From the NCBI RefSeq assembly GCF_009647655.1, contig NZ_WJFD01000006.1, positions 270,139-334,138 on the forward strand: DNA of 64,000 bases. Direction: 5' to 3'. The notes below the pieces were generated by a model. The model worked only from the letters and a program-made list of their open reading frames with translations, did no database searches and was not told the origin of the DNA. Each line of letters opens with the position of its first letter. Position 1 is the first letter of the stretch. The stretch is from Chitinophaga sp. SYP-B3965 (GTDB lineage Bacteria > Bacteroidota > Bacteroidia > Chitinophagales > Chitinophagaceae). Below, in pieces: positions 25,255 through 33,968 of this stretch. The translations under genes and the position numbers were made by a program.

Positions 25255-26418
25255 TCAGGTCAGGCTGTGGATTAACTCGGCAGCGTGCTCGCGGGCAGCT
25301 GCATCAGCCTGATAATAATGCTGTAAAGACGGCTTTTCAACAAAGGGGATCTTTACCAGTGTTTCCTCAATCACTTCCGTCATTTGCAGGAAGCCTATGC
25401 GGTTCTTTAAAAAAGCGTTCACTACCTCTTCGTTGGCTGCGTTCATGATACAGGCGGCATTTCCACCTTTTTTCAATACCTCTGTGGCAATAGCAAGGTT
25501 ACGGAAAGTTTTGGTATCTGGTTGCTCAAAAGTAAGTGAGGGGTAATTCTTAAAAGAAAAGCGTGGGAAATCGTTGGACAAACGGTCCGGATATCCCAGG
25601 GCATACTGAATAGGTAATTTCATATCCGGGAGGCCCATCTGGGCTTTCATGGAGCCATCTGCAAACTGCACCATGGAATGGATGATAGATTGCGGATGAA
25701 CGATCACTTCAATCTGGTCTGCTGCCAGGCCAAACAGCCATTTGGCTTCGATCATTTCCAGGCCTTTATTCATCAGGGTGGCAGAATCTATGCTGATCTT
25801 GGCGCCCATGCTCCAGTTAGGATGTTGCAGAGCGTGGTCTTTCTTTACGTTGAAGAGGAAATTGGTCTTTTTCCCCAGGAAAGGCCCGCCGGAAGCGGTG
25901 AGGATCACTTTTTCCACTTTAGACAAGGGCTCTCCCTGTAAACACTGGAAGATAGCAGAATGCTCAGAATCAACAGGGATAATGGGCACATTCTTTTTGC
26001 GGGCAGTGGCTATCACAATATCTCCTGCTACCACCAATGTTTCCTTATTGGCCAGGCCAACCGGTGTACCCTGTTCCAGCGCAGATAAGGTAGGTGCAAG
26101 ACCAGCAAAACCCATAATGGCCGCCAGCATAAAGTCTATAGTATCCCACGCTGCTACTTCCACCATAGCGGCGGGACCTGCAAATACTTTGATCCCTTTA
26201 TCAAATAACACTTCTTTAACGGCAGCATATTTGCTCTCATCGCCAATTACAACGGCATTTGGAGAAAACAGCAAAGCCTGCTGGATCAAGAGTTCTGTAT
26301 TCTGCTGAGCAGTTAATACTTCCACCTCAAATTTATCCGGATGCGCCGCAATCACTTCTAAAGCCTGGCGACCAACAGATCCGGTTGAACCAAATATTGC
26401 AATACGTTTTTTACTCAT
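25255..26418 (-). CDS. dxr: 1-deoxy-D-xylulose 5-phosphate reductoisomerase
   Basis: This enzyme of the MEP isoprenoid pathway converts DXP to MEP with NADPH. The NADPH motif is IAIFGSTGSVGRQALEVI at the N-terminus. Metal and substrate residues are seen in VDSEHSAIFQCL and ASGGPFLGK, with SIDSATLMNKGLEMIEAKWLF nearby. The start is set at ATG 26418 (MSKKRIAIFG), giving 387 residues; the frame to 26466 adds a non-homologous basic stretch. It is upstream of rseP, probably in one operon. Confidence 0.95.
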   Translation of the reverse strand: MSKKRIAIFGSTGSVGRQALEVIAAHPDKFEVEVLTAQQNTELLIQQALLFSPNAVVIGDESKYAAVKEVLFDKGIKVFAGPAAMVEVAAWDTIDFMLAAIMGFAGLAPTLSALEQGTPVGLANKETLVVAGDIVIATARKKNVPIIPVDSEHSAIFQCLQGEPLSKVEKVILTASGGPFLGKKTNFLFNVKKDHALQHPNWSMGAKISIDSATLMNKGLEMIEAKWLFGLAADQIEVIVHPQSIIHSMVQFADGSMKAQMGLPDMKLPIQYALGYPDRLSNDFPRFSFKNYPSLTFEQPDTKTFRNLAIATEVLKKGGNAACIMNAANEEVVNAFLKNRIGFLQMTEVIEETLVKIPFVEKPSLQHYYQADAAAREHAAELIHSLT

Positions 26419-26479
26419 GATCAGACAAGAATGACTCCTGTGGTTAAATTTAAACAGTTTTTTCAATATGCGTGCGGAA

Positions 26480-26513
26480 ACCGGCTTCTGCGCATATAAT
26501 TGAAGAAGCCGGT
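26480..26513 (-). terminator. Possible terminator of the GH3-like gene
   Basis: ACCGGCTTCT (26480-26489) pairs with AGAAGCCGGT (26504-26513) around a 14-base loop, between the GH3-like gene and dxr. The T tract after it is short, so this could also be an attenuating hairpin. Confidence 0.4.
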
Positions 26514-26532
26514 CCTTTGCGTAATAATATGA

Positions 26533-28032
26533 TTAGCGTCCTGCCAGGTAGTTGCCCAGTTCGTCAGCAATGCGCCTGTCGTTACTGAGCCGGGGCACTT
26601 TGTTCTGCCCTCCCAGCTTACCGATGGATTTCATATAGTCAATAAATCCGTTTTTACGTACGGGCCTGATCTTTAAAGGTTGTAATATATTACCGGTTAA
26701 CAAATCTTCGTAGTAAATGTTCTTGTTCCGCAATTGTTGATCCACCTGGAGGGCAAATGCTTCCAGGTTATCCGGCACCTGTTCAAACTCCACAAACCAC
26801 TCATGATAAGGTAATTCTCCATTTACCTGGATACGCGGGGCTACTGTAAATTCAGTGATACGTACGCCACTGGTATCCGCAACCCCCATCAGGCTTTGTT
26901 CTACCTCCTCTCCGATCACATGTTCCCCGAAAGCAGAAATGAAATGTTTCGTGCGGCCTGTTACTACGATCCGGTAAGGATTGGTAGACACAAACTTAAC
27001 GGTATCTCCTATGTTATAAGCCCAAAGACCTGCGTTGGTGCTTACTATCAGGGCATAATTCACTCCTGTTTTCACTTCTTTCAGCGGAATACGGGTGGGA
27101 TTCTCATTAAATATTTCCGTTGCGGGAATAAATTCAAAGAAGATACCGCTGTTGGTATTCAACAACAATCCCTCCTGTTCCTGTGAATCCTGGAAGGCGA
27201 AGAACCCTTCAGAAGCAGGGAAAGTCTCAATGGTGGTCACTTTCCGGCCAATAGAATCAATCAGTTTGGCCTTGTATGGTTCAAAGTTCACACCGCCATG
27301 CACCAGTAATTTGAAATTCGGGAACAGTTCCCCTACAGATTTACCACTCTGAGCCATCAACCTGTCGAAATACATCTGCATCCATGGCGGAATACCACTG
27401 ATCAGACGCATATCTGCATTGATGGTTTCCTCCACGATCTTGCCCAGTTTGGTTTCCCAGTCTTCAATACAATTGGTTTCGTAGGTGGGTAACTGGTTGG
27501 TGCGGAGATAACGTGGGATCTGGTGATTGGCAATACCACTCAGTCTACCGGTGGGAATGCCGCCAACACGTTCCAGTTCCGGTGATCCGGAAAGGAAAAT
27601 GAGCTTACCATCAAATACGCTGGTATCGCCGGTTTCCACCACATTACAGAACACCGCATTGCGGGAAGTATTAAAATGGTGGTCTACAGATTCCTTTGTG
27701 ATGGGGATATATTTAACCCCGCTGGTAGTTCCTGAGGTTTTGGCAAAGTAAATGGGCTGCCCTTTCCACAATATATTATGCTTGCCTTCTTTTATCTTCT
27801 CAATATAAGGCTTGAATTGTTCATAGTCCCTAACGGGAACAGCCTGCTTAAAGGCTTCATAGGATTGTATATTCTCAAACTGGTGATCTTTGCCAAATTC
27901 CGTTTTCCTGCCGGTTTTCATCAGTTCTTGCCAGATTGATTCCTGATCTTCCACCGCCCTTTGCATTTCCTTCTTTACCTTATTTGCGATAATGGAAGCA
28001 AATGGTTTGGCCAGCAGTGATTTAAACTTCAT
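26533..28032 (-). CDS. GH3 auxin-responsive promoter family (acyl-adenylate amidosynthetase-like) protein
   Basis: This 499-residue protein of the GH3 family belongs to the ANL adenylating superfamily. The ATP-binding signature is KTSGTTSGVKYIP. Other landmarks are LVHGGVNFEPYKAKL, FPASEGFFAFQD, VSTNAGLWAYNIGDTVKF and VTGRTKHFISAFGEHVIGEEVEQSL. Plant GH3 proteins conjugate amino acids to carboxylate hormones; Bacteroidota carry homologues of unknown substrate. It is probably cytoplasmic and precedes dxr on the same strand, 114 bases apart. Confidence 0.92.
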   Translation of the reverse strand: MKFKSLLAKPFASIIANKVKKEMQRAVEDQESIWQELMKTGRKTEFGKDHQFENIQSYEAFKQAVPVRDYEQFKPYIEKIKEGKHNILWKGQPIYFAKTSGTTSGVKYIPITKESVDHHFNTSRNAVFCNVVETGDTSVFDGKLIFLSGSPELERVGGIPTGRLSGIANHQIPRYLRTNQLPTYETNCIEDWETKLGKIVEETINADMRLISGIPPWMQMYFDRLMAQSGKSVGELFPNFKLLVHGGVNFEPYKAKLIDSIGRKVTTIETFPASEGFFAFQDSQEQEGLLLNTNSGIFFEFIPATEIFNENPTRIPLKEVKTGVNYALIVSTNAGLWAYNIGDTVKFVSTNPYRIVVTGRTKHFISAFGEHVIGEEVEQSLMGVADTSGVRITEFTVAPRIQVNGELPYHEWFVEFEQVPDNLEAFALQVDQQLRNKNIYYEDLLTGNILQPLKIRPVRKNGFIDYMKSIGKLGGQNKVPRLSNDRRIADELGNYLAGR

Positions 28033-28354
28033 GCCCCGATTTTTTTATATTAATGATCAACGTAAAAAACAAAAGTATAAAAATTGTACGCAAGATAACA
28101 GTTTTTCGGAATGGCTACAGCTGGCCATTGTAGCGGAAATTGGGGTATAACAGGGTAGGGCGCGGGGGAACAGGGATGCTAAACAATTGTTAAAAAAAAC
28201 TAAAATAGTAAAAACTCCGTATCTTTGATATGTAAAAAGCTATTTTTCAATGTAGTGTCCTGCGTCTGTGGGATATGCACTGTAATAAGTATTAATTTCT
28301 TTGTTAATTAAATAACAATGTAATACCTTTGCAGGAAATTATTTTTGGAATATT
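28033..28354. promoter_or_regulatory. Intergenic promoter region between GH3-like gene and rplU
   Basis: This 322-base gene-free stretch separates divergent genes. A near-consensus promoter for rplU is present: TTG at 28301-28303, then TACCTTTG at 28324-28331 with a 20-base spacer. A second -7 box TATCTTTG sits at 28220-28227, possibly a distal rplU promoter. No other structure is seen. Confidence 0.6.
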
Positions 28355-28657
28355 ATGTTCGCAGTTGTAACAATCGCAGGTCAGCAATTCAAGGTAGCTA
28401 AAGATCAAGAGATCTTTGTACAGCAATTGACTGGTAATATCGGGGATAAAGTAGAATTCGCAGAAGTTCTGCTGACCGACAACGACGGCAAGATAACCGT
28501 TGGCACTGATGTAAAATCAGTAGTAAAAGCAGAGATCCTGGCTCACGTTCAAGGTGACAAAGTGATCGCTTTCAAAATGAAGAGAAGAAAAGGCTTCAGA
28601 AAGAAAGTGGGTCACCGTACTCATTTTACCCGTATCAAGATCAACGAAATTGCTTAA
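28355..28657 (+). CDS. rplU: 50S ribosomal protein L21
   Basis: This 100-residue ribosomal protein shows the family pattern MFAVVTIAGQQFKVAKDQEIFVQQL, then a VLLTDNDGKITVGT segment and a basic C-terminus FKMKRRKGFRKKVGHRTHFTRIKI that binds 23S rRNA. Length is normal for the family. It is co-transcribed with rpmA, 35 bases downstream. Confidence 0.98.
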   Translation: MFAVVTIAGQQFKVAKDQEIFVQQLTGNIGDKVEFAEVLLTDNDGKITVGTDVKSVVKAEILAHVQGDKVIAFKMKRRKGFRKKVGHRTHFTRIKINEIA

Positions 28658-28692
28658 TTTTATATTGATAAAAACTATAAAGTAACAATACA

Positions 28693-28971
28693 ATGGCACA
28701 TAAAAAAGGTGAAGGTAGTGTTAAGAATGGTCGTGATTCCCATAGCAAAAGGCTGGGAGTTAAAATCTTCGGTGGCCAGGTGGCGGTAGCAGGTAATATT
28801 ATTATCCGTCAAAGAGGCACAGTTTACCACGCAGGTTCTAACGTAGGTATTGGTAAGGATTTTACCATCTACGCTCTTACAGATGGTCTTGTGGAATTTA
28901 GAAAAGGTCAGAAAGACAGAACTTTCGTTTCAGTTAAGTCATTTGATACCACTGCACAGGCGGAAGCCTAG
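28693..28971 (+). CDS. rpmA: 50S ribosomal protein L27
   Basis: This 92-residue protein begins MAHKKGEGSVKNGRDSHSKR, the conserved N-terminal tail that reaches the peptidyl transferase centre, and continues IRQRGTVYHAGSNVGIGKD. No extended N-terminal propeptide of the Firmicutes type is present. It is followed by a histone-like gene. Confidence 0.98.
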   Translation: MAHKKGEGSVKNGRDSHSKRLGVKIFGGQVAVAGNIIIRQRGTVYHAGSNVGIGKDFTIYALTDGLVEFRKGQKDRTFVSVKSFDTTAQAEA

Positions 28972-29037
28972 GTAGTGTTAGCCATAAAGTTTTTTTTGAT
29001 ACCCAATTTTTTTACTAACCCAAAAATTCAAAAAACA

Positions 29038-29403
29038 ATGGCAACAATTAAGAAAGTAGCTAAAAAAGCTGCTCCTAAAAAGAAAGCTGCTGCTAAGAAA
29101 GCTGCTCCTAAAAAGAAAGCTGCTGCTAAGAAAGCCGCTCCTAAAAAGAAAGCTGCTGCTAAGAAAGCTGCTCCTAAAAAGAAAGCTGCTGCTAAGAAAG
29201 CCGCTCCTAAAAAGAAAGCTGCTGCTAAGAAAGCTGCTCCTAAAAAGAAAGCTGCTGCTAAGAAAGCCGCTCCTAAAAAGAAAGCTGCTGCTAAGAAAGC
29301 CGCTCCTAAAAAGAAAGCCGCCGCTAAAAAGGCTGCTCCTAAGAAGAAAGCTGCTCCTAAAAAGAAAGCTGCTCCTTCTGCACCTTCAGCTCCGGCCATG
29401 TAA
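29038..29403 (+). CDS. Histone H1-like Lys/Ala/Pro-rich repeat protein
   Basis: This 121-residue protein consists almost wholly of an 11-residue unit AAPKKKAAAKK repeated eight times after MATIKKVAKK. It ends with two shorter AAPKKK units and a neutral SAPSAPAM tail. The start ATG 29038 excludes an unrelated 21-residue hydrophobic extension in the longer frame. Such proteins resemble the C-terminus of eukaryotic H1 and chlamydial Hc1-type proteins and bind DNA by charge. They are known in Bacteroidota near ribosomal genes. The 33-base DNA repeat is nearly identical between units, so the copy number may vary between strains. Confidence 0.88.
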   Translation: MATIKKVAKKAAPKKKAAAKKAAPKKKAAAKKAAPKKKAAAKKAAPKKKAAAKKAAPKKKAAAKKAAPKKKAAAKKAAPKKKAAAKKAAPKKKAAAKKAAPKKKAAPKKKAAPSAPSAPAM

Positions 29404-29429
29404 TTTCGAATTTACTAACTGTAGCATAA

Positions 29430-29460
29430 AGAGCCCCGATGCAAATCGGGGTTCTTTTTT
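29430..29460 (+). terminator. Terminator of the histone-like gene
   Basis: An AGAGCCCCGAT / ATCGGGGTTCT hairpin with a short loop is followed by a run of T, 27 bases after the stop codon. This is a canonical rho-independent terminator. Confidence 0.88.
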
Positions 29461-29521
29461 TGTGTAAACTCCCCCTCCCCCCTTTGTTCATTCAAGCCGA
29501 ATCGCCTAACTTACGCCATCT

Positions 29522-31204
29522 ATGGACAACTATATCATTGCAGATAACTTCTCCCTGCTCGCAAAACTGATGGATATTCATGGCGATAATTCTTTTAAAG
29601 CCAAATCCTTTGCCAATGCAGCTTTCCAGATAGAAAAGCTGACCGTTCCCCTGGCAGAAACTCCGCATGACGCCATTTTTAAGATCAAGGGGATCGGTGA
29701 ATCCACTGGTAAAAGTGTGATTGAAATGCTCCAGACCGGAAGGTTCGGGGTACTGGAAGACTACCTGCAAAAAACACCGGCAGGTATCCTGGAAATGATG
29801 AAGATCAAGGGTCTTGGACCTAAAAAGATCGCCACTATCTGGAAAGAGCTGGAAATAGAAAGCTTAGGGGAATTACTCTACGCCTGCAATGAAAACCGCC
29901 TCCTCCTGTTCAAAGGGTTTGGACAGAAAACACAGGATAGCATCAAGCAAAGCATTGAATTCTTTTTGTCTAACCGTGAGCGTTACCTCTATGCGGAAGT
30001 TGAAGCTTTTGCCGGTGAAATGGAAGGCATGTTGCAACAAATATTTGCTCCTGCACAAGTGTCCATTTCAGGCAATTTCCGCCGCCAGCAGCCCATCATT
30101 GACGAATTGGAGCTGGTGATAGCAGTGGCTATAGATCAGGTGGCAGAAAAGCTTAAAACAGTGGAAGGCTTCACGCGGCTGGATAATACAGATGATGCCA
30201 TCATCGTACAATACAAAGAACACATCAAACTAAAGATATACGGCGTAGAACCAGCGCATTTTGCGACCAAACTTTTTGTTACCACCGGTACAGAAAGTTT
30301 CCTGGACCAGTTCTTTGCTCATGCAGGCCCGGCATCAGGCGGAGACGCGCTTACAGAAGAAGCTATCTTTGAGAAAGCCGGTCTTTCTTACATCCATCCC
30401 TGCCTTCGCGAAGGGAATGAAATAATAGCGCTGGCCGCGGGTAATGCTTTACCCAAACTGATAGAAACTACTGATATTAAAGGCATTATTCACTCTCACA
30501 GCCAATGGAGTGATGGTCTGCAAAGCCTGGAAGAAATGGCCAAAGCTGCCAGGGACCAGGGTTTTGAGTATCTCGTGATCAGTGATCACTCCCGCTCTGC
30601 TTTTTATGCAAACGGCCTGCATACCGAGAGGATCGTTGCCCAGCATCAACAGATAGATCAATTAAACAGCCAGCTGGCACCCTTTAAGATCTTCAAAAGT
30701 ATTGAAGCGGACATCCTCAATGACGGCAACCTGGATTATCCTGATGAGATCCTCGCCAGTTTTGATCTTGTGATCGCCTCTGTGCATTCCAATCTTAAAA
30801 TGACGGAAGAGAAAGCCATGGCACGTGTGCTGAAAGCCATCTCTAATCCATATACCACCATCCTGGGGCATATGACGGGCAGGCTGCTGCTGAGCAGAAA
30901 TGGTTATCCGCTCAATCATGAGGAGATCATTGATGCCTGCGTCGCCAATAATGTGGTGATAGAATTAAATGCACATCCCCGCCGGTTGGATATAGACTGG
31001 ACCTTTATCCCTTCTGCGATTAAAAAAGGGGCGTTACTTTCTATTGACCCGGATGCCCATACCATCAGCGGATATCATGATATTAAATACGGTACGCTGG
31101 CTGCGCAAAAAGGAGGATTGACGAAAGAAAAGAACCTGAGCAGTTTTACACTGCAAGAATTCGAATCTTTCCTTGCGCAACGTAAACAACAAAAAGGGAT
31201 CTGA
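29522..31204 (+). CDS. PolX-family protein: helix-hairpin-helix, degenerate polymerase core and PHP domain
   Basis: This 560-residue protein has N-terminal DNA polymerase X-type helix-hairpin-helix segments (GIGESTGKSVIEML, KIKGLGPKKIATIWKEL, LLFKGFGQKTQDSI). A polymerase X palm lies around residues 165-270. A C-terminal PHP phosphoesterase domain (about 320-555) has HSHSQWSDG, ISDHS, EADIL, SVHSNL, GHMTG and SIDPDAH metal motifs. In the palm, the usual catalytic GD(I/L)D reads DELE (SGNFRRQQPIIDELELV). The third Asp position (VDVR type) reads IKLKI. So polymerase activity may be lost while the PHP nuclease site looks complete. It overlaps PrsW by 1 base (TGATG). Confidence 0.88.
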   Translation: MDNYIIADNFSLLAKLMDIHGDNSFKAKSFANAAFQIEKLTVPLAETPHDAIFKIKGIGESTGKSVIEMLQTGRFGVLEDYLQKTPAGILEMMKIKGLGPKKIATIWKELEIESLGELLYACNENRLLLFKGFGQKTQDSIKQSIEFFLSNRERYLYAEVEAFAGEMEGMLQQIFAPAQVSISGNFRRQQPIIDELELVIAVAIDQVAEKLKTVEGFTRLDNTDDAIIVQYKEHIKLKIYGVEPAHFATKLFVTTGTESFLDQFFAHAGPASGGDALTEEAIFEKAGLSYIHPCLREGNEIIALAAGNALPKLIETTDIKGIIHSHSQWSDGLQSLEEMAKAARDQGFEYLVISDHSRSAFYANGLHTERIVAQHQQIDQLNSQLAPFKIFKSIEADILNDGNLDYPDEILASFDLVIASVHSNLKMTEEKAMARVLKAISNPYTTILGHMTGRLLLSRNGYPLNHEEIIDACVANNVVIELNAHPRRLDIDWTFIPSAIKKGALLSIDPDAHTISGYHDIKYGTLAAQKGGLTKEKNLSSFTLQEFESFLAQRKQQKGI

Positions 31205-31896
31205 TGATCTTACAGATACTGGCTATAGCCATAGCGCCCGGCGTTGCTATTTCCCTGCTCATTTACATGCTGGATAGCCGTAACCGTGAGCCGGTCAGAC
31301 TGTTGATCCGTGCCTTCCTGCTAGGTGTACTGAGTGTATCTTTTCCATTGGCTATTCAAATGTTTGCCGCTTCCCGTGGCTGGAGTGCTTCCATGCCGGG
31401 ACTGCTCAATACTGCCATTTATGCATTTGGTGTGGTAGGCCTGAGTGAAGAATTGGGTAAATTCCTGGTGCTCCGTTTCTATGCTTATCCCAAAGCTGAA
31501 TTTGATGAACCTTTTGACGGGATCGTTTATTCTGTGATGATAGGAATGGGATTTGCCACAGCAGAAAATATCACTTATGTAGCGCAGTATGGTATCGGGA
31601 CCGGGCTGGCGCGCATGTTTATTTCTGTACCTGCGCATGCTGCTTTTGCAGTTTTAATGGGGTATTACACCGGGCTGGCTAAGTTCATCCCATTACACAG
31701 GGGTACATTATTGATGACAGGTCTCTTCTGGGCAGTGCTATTCCATGGCGCCTATGATTTCTTTCTCTTTATAGGGGACAGTGTTTACCTGATGCTGGCT
31801 TCCCTCCTCTGCTTCTATATTGCAGTGCGTTTATCTATCCGGGCCATAAAACATCAAAGGGAAATATCCCGGCGCTGGAATAAGGAGGAACCTTAA
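31204..31896 (+). CDS. PrsW-family intramembrane metalloprotease
   Basis: This 230-residue protein with about seven to eight membrane segments has the characteristic motif EELGKFLVLRF in one membrane segment and FDEPFDGIVYSVMIGMGFATAENI in the next. FHGAYDFF and PAHAAFA carry the other conserved His. PrsW proteases cleave anti-sigma factors or other membrane proteins. Its start overlaps the end of the PolX gene by 1 base, so translation is probably coupled. Confidence 0.88.
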   Translation: MILQILAIAIAPGVAISLLIYMLDSRNREPVRLLIRAFLLGVLSVSFPLAIQMFAASRGWSASMPGLLNTAIYAFGVVGLSEELGKFLVLRFYAYPKAEFDEPFDGIVYSVMIGMGFATAENITYVAQYGIGTGLARMFISVPAHAAFAVLMGYYTGLAKFIPLHRGTLLMTGLFWAVLFHGAYDFFLFIGDSVYLMLASLLCFYIAVRLSIRAIKHQREISRRWNKEEP

Positions 31897-32105
31897 TTCT
31901 CTTCTGTTACATAACCTCTTGTTAACCAAAGGTACAGGCCGTATCCTATGTAGGGGAGGAAAAATACGAGGATCAGCCATTTCAGGTGATAAGGACGCGG
32001 ATTGTCTGACTGCTTAAAGGTATGCTGTACACAAAACCTCACTACCAGCCAAATATGGAGCATGGCAAATAACGTAATTAAGCCTTCTGTCATTAATAAA
32101 TCCAT
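31893..32105 (-). CDS. Small two-helix membrane protein, phospholipase D N-terminal-like
   Basis: This 70-residue protein has two hydrophobic segments (LITLFAMLHIWLVVRF and LKWLILVFFLPYIGYGLYLWL). It resembles the stand-alone PLDc_N domain found at the N-terminus of cardiolipin synthases. Its stop region overlaps the 3' end of PrsW by 4 bases on the opposite strand. The function is unknown. Confidence 0.7.
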   Translation of the reverse strand: MDLLMTEGLITLFAMLHIWLVVRFCVQHTFKQSDNPRPYHLKWLILVFFLPYIGYGLYLWLTRGYVTEEN

Positions 32106-32180
32106 CCAATAATGCTTTACTGAAATTTACGAAATTTCCGTATAAGTTGATACTGAACCCTTCTTTTATAAGCAAAAAAA

Positions 32181-32220
32181 GAGCCCGACTTGACAATCAG
32201 GCCCATCCTCCAAATTAACT
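32181..32220. repeat. Hairpin repeat, copy 1 (diverged)
   Basis: GAGCCCGA...ATCAGGCCC forms a stem with G.U pairs when read on the - strand and is followed there by a T7 run. The flank CTCCAAATTAACT is a diverged form of the CTCCAATTTAGCTT flank in copies 2 and 3. Confidence 0.6.
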
Positions 32221-32363
32221 AGTAATGCAAAGTGGATAAAAGAGTTATATATCAGGGAGATAGTGATTAATTTTTCGCACAAAGGCCATCATTCACGCTT
32301 TAAATCTACAAAAAAATATTTACTATGTTAGGAATACTACTATTTTTTAGCATATAAAACGAA

Positions 32364-32390
32364 AAAGCCCGGGGTTTACCCGAGCTTTTT
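32364..32390. terminator. Terminator-like hairpin in the gene-free region
   Basis: AAAAGCCCGGG pairs with CCCGAGCTTTT around a five-base loop, with one internal mismatch and A/T runs at both ends. No gene is recognisable immediately on either side; it could end a small RNA. Confidence 0.55.
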
Positions 32391-32427
32391 ATATATGTAA
32401 TGTCATTGTATTTATCCTTCATAGAAA

Positions 32428-32481
32428 GAGCCCGATTCGACCATCAGGCTCGTTTTTCTCCAATTTAGCTTAAGACAAAAA
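32428..32481. repeat. Hairpin repeat, copy 2
   Basis: GAGCCCGATTCGACCATC pairs with the following AGGCTC arm, then T5, then CTCCAATTTAGCTTAAGAC and an A run. It is nearly identical to copy 3. Confidence 0.7.
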
Positions 32482-32550
32482 TCCCTTATTCCCTAATTAA
32501 AATCAATATGTTGCGTTCACTGTAAGTTGGATGTCTACTAAAAAAAAGAA

Positions 32551-32606
32551 GAGCCCGACACGAACATCAGGCTCGGTTTTTTCTCCAATTTAGCTTAAGA
32601 CAAAAA
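32551..32606. repeat. Hairpin repeat, copy 3
   Basis: This copy has the same hairpin and downstream flank as copy 2, with substitutions in the loop (TTCGAC to CACGAA) and extra G and T in the T-run. The start is 123 bases from copy 2. Confidence 0.7.
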
Positions 32607-32985
32607 GTTGTGTAAGCGCCTTATGGGCCTACTAAATATCTTACAGTGGTGTATTCTCAATGTGTTTAAAAAGAACTTATTGATTGGCAAGGTGCTTCTC
32701 AAATTCGTTTAACCAAATCTATATGAAAAAAACGAAGAAACAAACAATTCTATGTTAGGATAACTAACTGTTAACTAAAATAAATAGCTGTACGTCTCAA
32801 ACCTTTTATGGTTCCTGCTTCCAGGCACTTTATCTGTTAATGATTGTCCCTTTCCTTTCAAAGATCGTACATCAAATTCATACTAACCTGCACCTCCAAA
32901 CTTAACACAAATCCTATAAAAATGTTCAACACTTTTTGAAGAATTATCCCTTAGTATATGCTTGAAGGTGGTATATACGTATAAA

Positions 32986-33019
32986 AGAAATATCCGGATT
33001 TATTATTCCGGATATTTCT
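32986..33019 (-). terminator. Terminator of the giant-adhesin / PorP-like operon
   Basis: A perfect 13-bp stem AGAAATATCCGGA (32986-32998) / TCCGGATATTTCT (33007-33019) with an 8-base loop, 27 bases beyond the PorP-like stop codon. It is followed on the - strand by TTTTAT. Confidence 0.82.
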
Positions 33020-33046
33020 TTCTATAATATGTTATTTATTGATAAT

Positions 33047-33958
33047 CTAAAATAAACGTGGGGTGAGGGTTTTCCCTTTCTTAAATGCAAAACGGTAATT
33101 CAGCATCAGGTCATGAGAGCCTGATTGCATTCCTTTGAGGTGTGTAGCGGATGCAAAATCATAAGAATATCCCAGCATAAAATTCTTTGTGATCTGGATC
33201 TGTATCATAGCACTGGCTGTTTTTTCCGTACGCCATGTAGCGCCAGCCCAAACAATATCCTTGATGAGGAATGCTGCACTGAGATCCAGTTGCAGGCCCG
33301 CTCCCGTTACCTGTCTTAATAACAGGCCCGGCCTGAATTTGATCTCCTTGCTCACATCTTTTATAATACCTGCCTGCAGATAGAAATGTCTTTTAAATTC
33401 TACTTTGTTGGCAGCGCTTCCCAGGTTAAAACTTTTAAAGACCGGCGCTCCTATCCCAACAAAAAACTTCTCGGAGAACAACGTCATACCGAAGCCTACA
33501 TCAGATTTCCAGTATTTCTGGTTAGTCGCAAATACAGGGTCATCTGTTCCCAGATGCGTATTGTCGTCGGAAAACTGTTCCATTCCTCCATTTAATCCCA
33601 GCGCCAGGAAAAGCTTTTCATTCATCTTCACTTTCTGGGAAATATTGAAACGAAAACCTGTCTGTGAATAAATGGTGATCTGATCTTTCATCGCCATAAA
33701 ACCAATACTTGTACCTGTGGCATTGATCGGCGTATAAAAAGAAAAGGCAGCGGTTTTTGGTGCACCTTCCATTCCTACCCACTGATTACGGGCAACAACG
33801 GTTGCGCTGCTAAATTCGTCCATGGACGGATATGCGGGGTTTACAACCATACCGTTGAAAAGGTATTGCGCAAATACTGGTTGCTGCTGAGCAACTACCT
33901 GTTGCGTGCAACTACAGATCATCCCGACTACGAACAGCTTTCTGAGGCTCTTTTTCAT
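33047..33958 (-). CDS. PorP/SprF-family type IX secretion system outer membrane protein
   Basis: This 303-residue protein has a signal peptide (LRKLFVVGMICSCTQQVVAQ). It opens with QQPVFAQYLFNGMVVNPAYPS, the hallmark of the PorP/SprF family, followed by barrel strands to the C-terminal NYRFAFKKGK. PorP/SprF proteins work with T9SS to bring type B cargo such as SprB to the surface. It starts 10 bases after the stop of the giant adhesin and so is co-transcribed with its presumed cargo, an arrangement common in Bacteroidota. Confidence 0.93.
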   Translation of the reverse strand: MKKSLRKLFVVGMICSCTQQVVAQQQPVFAQYLFNGMVVNPAYPSMDEFSSATVVARNQWVGMEGAPKTAAFSFYTPINATGTSIGFMAMKDQITIYSQTGFRFNISQKVKMNEKLFLALGLNGGMEQFSDDNTHLGTDDPVFATNQKYWKSDVGFGMTLFSEKFFVGIGAPVFKSFNLGSAANKVEFKRHFYLQAGIIKDVSKEIKFRPGLLLRQVTGAGLQLDLSAAFLIKDIVWAGATWRTEKTASAMIQIQITKNFMLGYSYDFASATHLKGMQSGSHDLMLNYRFAFKKGKTLTPRLF

Positions 33959-33968
33959 AGTAATAAGT

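Larger units (their letters stand above)
32106..33046. other. 941-bp gene-free region with hairpin repeats
   Basis: No convincing coding sequence is seen on either strand: frames are short, AT-rich and lack start/RBS context. It contains three related hairpin repeats (32181, 32428, 32551), a separate terminator-like hairpin (32364-32390) and the terminator of the PorP-like gene (32986-33019). It may hold small RNAs or degenerate short genes. Confidence 0.6.

Noticed and set aside
29050..29380. Short regular repeats that could suggest a CRISPR array
   Set aside because: The 33-base units are contiguous and in frame, with no unique spacers; they encode the H1-like protein.
29028..29399. Antisense frame with repeated AAFFLGA units opposite the histone-like gene
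   Set aside because: It is the reverse-strand reading of the Lys/Ala repeat and has no independent support.
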